In this document: positions 56,927 through 64,000 of the stretch, in pieces | Layout: each line of letters starts with the position of its first letter | How positions within the stretch are numbered: the first letter of the stretch is position 1 | Source of the DNA: Simmondsia chinensis | Lineage: Eukaryota > Streptophyta > Magnoliopsida > Caryophyllales > Simmondsiaceae | Reading direction: 5' to 3' | NCBI GenBank assembly: GCA_018398585.1 | Contig: JAGTTD010000008.1 | Span: forward strand, 11,792,501-11,856,500 | Length of the DNA: 64,000 nucleotides | Program-made: the position numbers and the translations under genes | The notes under the pieces: model-generated | Seen by the model: the letters and a program-made list of their open reading frames with translations, nothing else | Database searches by the model: none | What the model was told of the DNA's origin: nothing

Positions 56927-56971
56927 TATTATTATTATTATTATTATTATTACTACTACTACTACTATTAC
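56927..56971. repeat. ATT/ACT microsatellite
   Basis: A run of about eight ATT triplets followed by five ACT triplets and a few ATT/ACA, in the second half of the solo LTR. Confidence 0.9.
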
Positions 56972-57226
56972 ATATATGCATGCTTCAATTATTTTACTAT
57001 TATTAGAGAATACCATTATGATAATTAGTCCCTTAACTTAATTATATTTCAATACCTAGCCTAACTTAATTAGACTGGATATTTAATCATTTTAATCCAT
57101 TAATTTATTTATTCCAATCAGAATAGTAGTGGGTTTTAGTATTATTGTAATACCTAACCCAGTTCAATTATCCCGGATTTCACATATTATATTACCTAGT
57201 CTAATTTAAATAAACTAAGTATTCCA

Positions 57227-57648
57227 CTAACACTTGCGAATCCCAAAATGTCATTCTCCTTAAGTGAAGGTTGGTCTATTGTCATAGATCTTGGCTCCTT
57301 AACTTGACAATTAGTAGGTCCTATCTTGTGCACCATGAGAAATTTCATGTCTTGGACACAACAATCATCGTATATGTGTCTCCCATATAATGAAACGAAG
57401 GCTAAGTCGGCACTCCTCCTCGTACGATAGCTAACATGAGCAGTAACCTCCGTATGGAAAGATGACACGACTTTGATACTTTCAAGAGGACAATATGGAT
57501 AAAATACTTGGTAAAGAATATCCTCATTTATAGCGTAAGGAAGCTTCGTGACATTGATCAAAAGCCTAGCATCATTGGAGGATTTATCTTGAACCAAAAC
57601 TGGATCGAACCAATGAGAATTTCCATATTGTGGCATGTTGTCAAACAA
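57227..57648 (-). pseudogene. RRM-containing protein of the composite element, copy 2 (N-terminal half)
   Basis: A minus-strand frame without a stop from 57648 to the nested LTR: VTKLPYAINEDILYQVFYPY, VSYRTRRSADLAFVSLYGRH and IYDDCCVQDMKFLMVHK. Compared with copy 1 it keeps Gly in the G-R-x-I-Y-D loop, closer to the PTB pattern, and has Gln where copy 1 has its first stop (ID-Q-PSLKENDILGFASVS). So the two copies decayed independently, and this one is the better guide to the original domain. The solo LTR cuts it right after ASVS. Confidence 0.72.
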
Positions 57649-58291
57649 CGTCTATGCGCAAATCACAAGGTCACAAGAATGTACTGCAGCTGATCACTTC
57701 AAGATTTCTGCCAACAACTCCACACCTCTGCTCCGCCAAGGCTTAGATCCTAAGTACGAAACCTAACTTGAGTACCAATCCAGCGACTATGATGCAATTT
57801 TCAGCTAACAATTCACAAGAACAGCAACTTAGACCACCCGATATCAGATCAGCGAATTAGCTAACAAGATCACAAGAGTGCCACTTAATTCGAGGTTACC
57901 AAAAGAATTCAGCAACAAAACATAATTACAGCAACTTATGAACTAAAATCTTGATCCAACATAACCTGAATACAAAACTTGATACTAATGTAGAACTTAC
58001 AGAAGAATCTGGACAATTTAGCTCGGAATCTTGATCCACGCAAGTTGAACAGCTGATCCTAGGGTAAATGTAGCATGAACTTAATAGCAACCTTTGAACT
58101 AAATTCGTGAGCAATTGCAGCCAGAACAACAGAACTTGAGATTAACACAGCACGATCTGACGAATCCACACAATTCAGCTCAATATCTGGATCAAATTCC
58201 ATCTGATCACACATTTGGTATAAATAAACTAGATATAGTGCTTTTACAATCAAATTGAGCTTAATTCAACTTAATTGGAATCAATTAACAA

Positions 58292-58303
58292 GCTCTGATA
58301 CCA
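58292..58303 (-). other. Primer binding site, initiator-Met tRNA (composite, copy 2)
   Basis: Minus-strand TGGTATCAGAGC, exact, two bases from LTR 3, the 5' LTR of copy 2. Confidence 0.9.
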
Positions 58304-58305
58304 TT

Positions 58306-58741
58306 TGTTATGATTCAAGATTAATCTTTGATCATAAAATAGGATAGGCGAAGAATTAGAGTAGAGATGAGAAGAGAATTAGCAACTTTAGGTGAGAATT
58401 AGAGAACTAAGAAGAGAAGTAGAGAGAGTTAGGGTTGAGAGAAGAAGAATAGAACAATTATAATTCATCCATATCTCTTACAAGTGTGAAGAACACCTAC
58501 TTATACCACATACTCACCTTATTTGGTTATACAAGAAATATCTAACTATTCAGTGTACCTAAACAATACAAGACTCATCCTCAACTACTCGTAACCGACT
58601 TTCCTCCATCATATGAATACTAACTTCTAAACGACGAAGTAAAGTACTAATATTGACTTATACTAATATCTAAACTCTTTATTACAACCAATGAATTACT
58701 AGTACTCAATTTCATATGCCCCATTTCATAGAATCATGACA
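58306..58741 (-). mobile_element. Composite LTR 3 (5'-most)
   Basis: TGTTATGATTCAAG to AATCATGACA, 436 bp, followed by the right-hand TCATC duplication. Confidence 0.88.
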
Positions 58742-58746
58742 TCATC

Positions 58747-59077
58747 ATTCAAAATGATCCAATGAAGTTCAAAGGTGTCATCGGTCCGAATATAGATCCA
58801 AAATGAACTTGGTAGGATCTTAGATCACTAGAGGCAATAATGTGGGATGAGAACTAGATGAGGAAAGATTAGTCAGCTCCAAATCTTGGAGTAGATGTTA
58901 TGGTTCCATTTGATTTTCATTCCTAACTTATATTTTATATTTGAAACATCTTTACTAATTCACAATATGGTGAATATTATAATTAGTAAATAATGTTGCA
59001 TCAAACTCAACAACCAAAAATTATTTAAAGATTATATTCTTTTTTAGAAAATTCTTTTTTTGATATATGTTTTTAGG
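58747..59077. other. Unannotated flank of the composite
   Basis: No frame or recognised repeat. The sequence does not obviously continue the MITE seen on the left flank. Confidence 0.4.
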
Positions 59078-59620
59078 AAAATTACCACTTAAGTACCCCT
59101 GATTTGACCATTTATTACCTAGGTCCTATAGCATGTCAATGCATATAATGGGGTACCTTGAAATTTAAACATTTGTTTACTTAGGTATCCTAAAGTTCTA
59201 AAATTTTATCAATCAGGTGCCTTTGTTGAAATTGGATGGATTTTCGATAGAAAATGCTGAAATAAAACGTGATTTTAGCAATATAAGCGTTCTTATTAGA
59301 ATTTAATGGGCTTTTAGTAAAAAAAATTCTAAAATAACACATGACTTCGGTCATATTTAGGTAATTTATAAAACATACAGTGAAATTTTTACCTTAATTT
59401 GGTCAAAATATTGACATGTTTTGTAAATATTATCATCATTATGTATTGTATTAGCACTTTTATATTTGGTCAGGTTCTTATAAAAATTTATCAAATTTTA
59501 ATATATGGCACCTAAGTGAGAAAATATTCAACTTCAGGGTTTTCTCCAATGTATATAATGAAATGTCAGCATAAAGGATAAATGCTTAAATCTTAGGCTA
59601 CCTTAGTAATAATTTCACAA
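59078..59620. mobile_element. Candidate worn inverted-repeat DNA element
   Basis: Left aaaattaccacttaagtacccc and right (inverted) gaaattattactaaggtagcct are similar over about 28 bases with several mismatches; gaccatttattacctaggtcc words recur inside. No target duplication was established. It could equally be a fragment of a larger element. Confidence 0.3.
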
Positions 59621-59705
59621 CCGCATAAATTTTAGATAATTTTAAATATATTGTATTACTACTTATATTGTCCTATGACTAGGTACAAGATAATTGGAAG
59701 AAGAT

Positions 59706-61110
59706 TGATAAGTCCAATTTAGTGTACAATTGTTCATATCTTTTTAGTTCAATTAATAATCACTTTACATTTAATTTTTTAATCTCTTTTGCTTGCTTTT
59801 GCTCTTTTTCAGTCTTATTGTCATTTTCTTGCAAAAATACTCATTTTTATGCTAATTCTTGGTACGTTTTATCATCAAAATCAACAAATGAAAGCAAGAT
59901 ACATCAAAAAAAAGAAAAAAAATTAGCAAAGATCAACAAAACCCCACAGCTAAGGAAAAAAGAACAAGAACATGAACAACTTGTTGCAATTTACAATTTT
60001 GGGTAGTAGATCAACCAAATCAAAGGTAAGAAATTCTTTAATAATTGAAGAACAAATTCAACTTCATAAAAAAAGCAAGTTTGGGTGGTGGAATGAAGAA
60101 AACAATAAAAAAAAGTAAGCAAGTGAAGCAAATTGTTGCAAGGGGCAGCAAAGGGAGTAAATGATGGTGGAGCTCTTGTAATTTTTTATTCCATGAACTT
60201 CTATCCTCAAATACTATAAATAAGGTTGTTAGGGAGTGTTTTAGCATAATTCAAAATCAATCCAAAGTAGAAAAACAAAGAAAATTTTGGATAGAAGAGG
60301 AAGGTATAGGAAAGAAAGAATTTGGTTTGTAATTTTCAATTTCAAGTTCTTTTCTATCCTTTTTTTCTTTAAGTTCATCGATTTTGTCTTAGTTTTACCT
60401 TATGTTAAGTCTACCATGAACTAATTTTGTTTTTCCAAGGCTACGATGTAGCCTAATTTGTAATATATGCTCTTTTCTAATTCGACATATTGAAAGTTTG
60501 TTTATTGCATTGTTTAAGTAGTAATTGTTGTTCTTCATGAGTTTTGAATGCTTAATGAACATTCAAAGCCTACAATGATTCATACAAGTCCAAGAGGAGA
60601 TTCATGATGATTCCTAAAATAATAAACACCACAAACTGAGCGAATGCTTGTGATAGGTTAAGGAGATCTATGTGGTCTTAAGTGAAAACAATGAATCTTT
60701 AGACTCTTTTCTTATTTAAATTCATACAAGAGATTGATGTGTTAATATTTAAAGGAGTATGCTAAGTATTGCTAGAAAGAGAATATTTAGTAAATTAGGG
60801 TTTTCGACCATGAACATGTAATAAAAACTTGAACACAGAGAATCGAAAGCTATATTAATGCAACTAGGTGAAATCAAATACCTTAGATCTTACTAAATCA
60901 GAAAACTTTCAAAAAATTGAGTAACCATAATTAGTTCTTTTCATTTAGTTTGTTGCATATCAAAAACTACAAATTTCGATTTTTCAAATAGTGTTGAAAT
61001 TACTAGTTTCAGTAGTCACTCAAATAATCAATCCTCATAAGAACGACACTCTACTTACTCTATTTACTTGATATGACTTAGTGCACTTACTAAGCAATAC
61101 ACACGCACCA
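59706..61110 (+). mobile_element. Athila-3 5' LTR
   Basis: TGATAAGTCCAATTTAG to acgcacca, 1405 bp. The second half (60330-61090) matches the Athila-1 and Athila-2 LTRs closely; the first half has only about one of the 183 bp repeat units. A TATA-like ctataaataagg lies at 60216-60227, with an A-rich start region near 60270-60290. Confidence 0.8.
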
Positions 61111-61117
61111 AGTTTTT

Positions 61118-61134
61118 TGGGCCATTACTGGGGA
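61118..61134 (+). other. Primer binding site, tRNA-Asp type (Athila-3)
   Basis: TGGGCCATTACTGGGGA, seven bases after the LTR; a worn form of TGGCGCCGTTGCCGGGGA. Confidence 0.7.
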
Positions 61135-61569
61135 TTGTTTTTATTTGAGTGATATTAATACCACCCAGTTTTAGCACTAATTAAATTTTGTTTAAGTTTG
61201 AAGAAGAAATCTCTTTTCTTCCATTTATTTCATTCACTTGGTTTGATTTGTAATGTTATTTTTATTTGCAAAATTCATGTAGCACCCTCCCACCTAAAAA
61301 TTGGTTTTTCTTTACTTTTGTATTAAATTGTTGCATTCTTAAGCTTTTTGCTTAGTTTTATCTTCGTTTTAAATTTTCAATTCACCTAGATAAGTTTTAG
61401 AAAATTACATCTGTTATTTTTAAGTTCTTTGATTGTAAAAATTCGTATAGTCCCCCCTCCCCCCAAAAGAAGGTTTTTGTTAAGTTTTGTGTTATATTTT
61501 TGTACTTTTGAAGTTTTCTAATTATTTTTATATTTCTTTTAATAGTTAAGTTTGTTTTCCTTATTTTGC
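61135..61569 (+). other. Athila-3 untranslated leader
   Basis: AT-rich, two related segments (caccctcccacctaaaaattgg at 61283 and tcccccctccccccaaaagaagg at 61449) suggesting an old duplication of about 165 bases; no frame. Confidence 0.5.
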
Positions 61570-62730
61570 ATGCAAAATCAACAAAAAAATGAAGAAATCC
61601 CTTTAGATCCTGAAATCGAAAGAACACTTCAACATACCAGGAATGCCAAACAAACTAAAACAACGGCTAATCAAAATAGGGATAATGAAAGAGCTTTAAA
61701 AGATTAGGCTGTGCCTACTGTTGTTGAATGCACCTCCGCCATCCGACATCCATTTATGAAAGTGAACAATTTTGAAATTAAACCTTAATCGTACAAATGA
61801 TCCAATATATTGTTTAGTTCGATGGTCTACCTAGTGAGGACCAGAACCTACATATCACTAACTTCTTAGAGATATGTGAAATCTTTAAGCATAATGGCTC
61901 AATAATGGTGCCATTCGCTTAAGACTGTTCCCATTCTCAATAAGAGACAAGGCTAAGGCGTGGTTAATATCATTACTGCGTGGTACTATCACCACATGGG
62001 AGGATTTGGCACAAAAGTTTCTTACTAAATATTTTCGATCGGCCAAATTCGCCAAAATAAGGAATGAAATTACCTCTTTCACATAATACGGCATGGAATC
62101 ACTGTATGATGTGTGGGAATGCTATAACGAGCTTTTAAGAAGGTGTCCACACCATAATTTACCAGTTTGGATGCAAATCCAAATGTTTTACAATGGTTTG
62201 ACACCTAATACCCAAATAATGGCACACGCGGCTGCTGGAGGAGCCTTAAACAACAAGACACCAGAAGAAGCATATGAGTTACTAGAGGTAATTGCTAGGA
62301 CTAACTAAGTAAGAACAGCTGATCGAATAATACAAAAGAAATTTGTAGGTATTCATGGAGTAGATGCAATCACAACGTTATTTGCTCAACTTTTGATGAC
62401 TCAGAAACAACCAGGTAAGATAGGTGTTAATGCCATTCATTCTCCTATGCTAATATGTGAGTTTTGTGCAGGAAATCACGTGAACATAGAATGTCAAATA
62501 GCGAACTCTTTTGCCTCATCCAATTATGAGCATGCCAATTTTGTTTCAAATTTTTAAAATCACAACACAATCCCTATTCCAACACCTACAATCCTGGTGG
62601 AGGGACCACCCAAAATTTTCGTGAAGTAATCCAAGGATTCAAAAACAACCCATTCACCCACCACTGGAAAAGAAAATTAATCTCGAAGAAATGTTTGGCA
62701 AATTCATGCAAGAAACCAGAAGTTTCATGC
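61570..62730 (+). pseudogene. Athila-3 gag
   Basis: Starts at ATG 61570 with a Gln/Asn-rich lead and IPLDPEIERTLQHTR, a usual Athila gag N-terminus. The core domain is clear at 62093-62305: YDVWECYNELLRRCPHHNLP, MFYNGLTPNTQIM and AYELLEVIA. The knuckle CEFCAGNHVNIEC (about 62458-62496) has intact C-x2-C-x3-H-x4-C. Stops or frameshifts at about 61706, 61785, 61920-62090, 62306 and 62555 disable it. Length is near that of a full Athila gag. Confidence 0.85.
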
Positions 62731-62769
62731 AAAAAACACGAACAAAAGGGTGCAGTGCCGTACTTTAAA

Positions 62770-63140
62770 AAAAGTTACCTCCCAAGCTAAAAGATCTAGG
62801 GAGTTTCACTATACCTTGCACCATTGGCACCATGAGCTTTGATAAAGTTTTGTGTGATTTAGGTGCAAGCATTTTTTTAATGGTGCTCTCTGTGTTCAAG
62901 AAGCTTGGCTTAGGAGAGGTGAAACCCACTACAGTATCTCTTGAACTTGCGGACAGATCGATCAAGTATCCAAGAGGTGTGGTGGAAGACGTTTTAGTGA
63001 AGGTTGACATATTCATCTTCCCAGCGGATTTCATAGAACTCGACATGGAAGACGATCATGAGATACCTCTTACTCTTGGCCGACCTTTCCTTGCCATGGG
63101 AAGGACCCTGATCGATGTGCGACAAGGAAAACTTTTCTAA
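62770..63140 (+). pseudogene. Athila-3 aspartic protease
   Basis: The frame reads FTIPCTIGTMSFDKVLCDLGASIFLM, then VFKKLGLGEVKPTTVSLELA, and ends in DHEIPLTLGRPFLAMGRTLIDV. The active site D-L-G-A-S (about 62860) is the Athila form of D-[ST]-G, and I-P-L-T-L-G-R-P-F-L-A is the second conserved half (ILGRPFL). Open for at least 102 codons, the best-preserved domain of this element. Confidence 0.85.
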
Positions 63141-63500
63141 AGAGTCTAAGATGAACAATTAACCTTCAATATTTTTAATGCTATTAAATTCCCCACTGAC
63201 ATGGATTCATGTTTTGAGGTTGATATTATAGATAATTTGGTAGCCAAGACGTTTAGGGACACATTCGCTAAATTACAACTTGAAGCGTGTCTAACAAAGT
63301 CAGGGACTTTAGGCACTGAGAATGAATCGGTAAGGGAATGTGCCGAAGACTTGGAAAATTGCTAACCTTTCAATTCGCACCATGAAACAAGAGTGGAGGA
63401 TATACAAGAAATTGGAACTCAGAAGAGAATAGGAGAAGATGAGCCTCCAAATCATGAGCTCAAGCCATTGCCGTCTCACCTCAAGTATGCTTATCTTGGC
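63141..63500 (+). other. Athila-3 protease-RT linker
   Basis: A decayed coding stretch (FNIFNAIKFP and DMDSCFEVDIIDNLVAKTF at 63165-63250) with a stop at about 63363. Typical of the region between protease and RT in Athila elements. Confidence 0.6.
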
Positions 63501-64000
63501 AATTCTATCACTTATCCTGTTAGTAATAATGCTTCTTTGGGCAGTGTGGAACAAGAAAGTTGCTTAGAGTTCTAAGGGAGCATGCCATTGGATGGACCCT
63601 TTCAAACATCAAGGGAATTACCCTTTATGCATGCATAAGATTCTCATGAAAGATAGCTTCAAGCCTACCATGAAACCACAATGTCAATTAAACCCTGCCA
63701 TGAAGGAGGCTGCACGGAAAGAAGTTTTCAAGTTATTAGATGCGAGGATCATTTATCCCACATCTGATAGTCCGTGGGTAAGTTCAGTATATGTAGTTCT
63801 AAAGAAATGGGGGGATAACCATAATGGAAAATGAGAACAATGAGCTCATCCCTACTAGGACAATCGCAGGGTGGAGGGTATGTATAGATTACAGAAAACT
63901 TAATGATGCTACCCAGAAAGACAATTTTCCCTTATCATTTATTGATCAAATGTTAGACAAACATGTGGGCCATTCGTATTACTGTTTCCTCGAGGGTTAT
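63501..64000 (+). pseudogene. Athila-3 reverse transcriptase, N-terminal part
   Basis: HLKYAYLGNS (63478-63507), MHKILMKDSFKPTMKPQCQL, RKEVFKLLDARIIYPTSDS and PWVSSVYVV give the RT fingers; after a frameshift near 63830, NNELIPTRTIAGWRVCIDYRK and LNDATQKDNFPLSFIDQML give the palm start. The segment ends at the window edge before the catalytic box. There is a stop at about 63573. Confidence 0.85.

Larger units (their letters stand above)
55078..57226. mobile_element. Solo LTR, 2149 bp, inserted in composite copy 2
   Basis: Starts TGTAACGGCCCC, ends TATTCCA, and is flanked by CTAAC on both sides (55073-55077 and 57227-57231). The same site in copy 1 is uninterrupted (51255-51265 region), which proves the insertion edges. 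It contains two diverged duplications (about 55630-55790, ggtcacagatcga twice; about 55890-56100, cgtacc/cgcacc with gcgtac), a GC-rich block of ggtggtcgg/cggtaccg words (56580-56780), an ATT/ACT microsatellite (56927-56971) and no element genes. The TGTAAC start and length suit a gypsy-type LTR. Confidence 0.85.
48576..58741 (-). mobile_element. Tandem composite LTR element: LTR-internal-LTR-internal-LTR
   Basis: Three LTRs of 436 bp in direct orientation (48576-49011, 52397-52832, 58306-58741) enclose two internal regions of 3385 and, once the nested solo LTR is discounted, about 3319 bp. The whole is flanked by TCATC on both sides (48571-48575 and 58742-58746) and nowhere between, so it is one integration site. 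Primer sites after the second and third LTRs and polypurine tracts before the first and second set the minus orientation. There is no gag, protease, RT or integrase: the family is non-autonomous. Confidence 0.88.
59706..64000 (+). mobile_element. Athila-3: Athila-like Ty3/gypsy element with pol, partial at window end
   Basis: 5' LTR, tRNA-Asp-type primer site, gag, aspartic protease and RT N-terminus in order on the plus strand. Unlike Athila-1 and Athila-2 it keeps the full gag and at least part of pol, so it represents the autonomous type of the family, though broken by stops. The 3' part and right LTR lie beyond 64000. Confidence 0.85.

Noticed and set aside
56486..57041. Several overlapping open frames of 67-117 codons on both strands
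   Set aside because: Produced by GC-rich minisatellite and ATT/ACT microsatellite in the solo LTR; low-complexity repeats in every frame.

Overview
This window looks like transposon-packed intergenic heterochromatin of a flowering plant, probably a dicot with a large genome. It is AT-rich, and nothing in it resembles an intact host gene. Every coding stretch I can recognise belongs to a retroelement: Ty3/gypsy chromovirus, Ty3/gypsy Athila-like, Ty1/copia, or an L1-type LINE. All of these are broken by stops, frameshifts, deletions or nested insertions. No rRNA, tRNA, CRISPR or prokaryotic-style operon is seen. The species cannot be named from this sequence.

Layout, left to right. 1-2111: the end of an unrecognised LTR element whose LTR-like end lies directly inside a gypsy reverse transcriptase. 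2115-4466: the chromovirus pol remnant, ending in a chromodomain. 4495-13855: a minus-strand copia element (here Copia-A) with about 2.2 kb LTRs, carrying a solo LTR of the same family in its gag; a fourth copy of that LTR lies at 19502-21516. 13856-14640: a 5'-truncated LINE. 14641-18972: a plus-strand, pol-less Athila-like element (Athila-1). 22494-29025: a plus-strand copia element (Copia-B), the best preserved in the window, inserted in an older minus-strand copia gag. 30108-43312: a minus-strand copia (Copia-D) interrupted at 33845-40608 by a complete pol-less Athila-like element (Athila-2) with a perfect GTACC target duplication. 43313-48575: AT-rich DNA with DNA-transposon relics, including a 565 bp inverted-repeat element filled with CCGCG/CGCGG hairpin motifs and flanked by 8 bp GGGGTTTT repeats. 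48576-58741: a tandem LTR-internal-LTR-internal-LTR composite on the minus strand, flanked once by TCATC; one internal copy is split by a 2.15 kb solo LTR (TSD CTAAC). 59706-64000: an Athila-like element (Athila-3) with LTR, tRNA-Asp-like primer site, gag, protease and the start of reverse transcriptase, running off the window.

The most unusual content is the composite at 48.6-58.7 kb. Its internal region has no recognisable gag or pol. It encodes a protein whose first part resembles the RNA-recognition motif of plant polypyrimidine-tract-binding proteins, and the frame is conserved over about 1 kb in both tandem copies. I read it as a non-autonomous LTR retrotransposon family that has acquired an RNA-binding domain. 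The second theme is a non-autonomous Athila-like family: two copies in opposite orientation share the same gag-C-terminus-to-post-pol deletion and carry variable-number tandem repeats in both the LTRs and the internal region.
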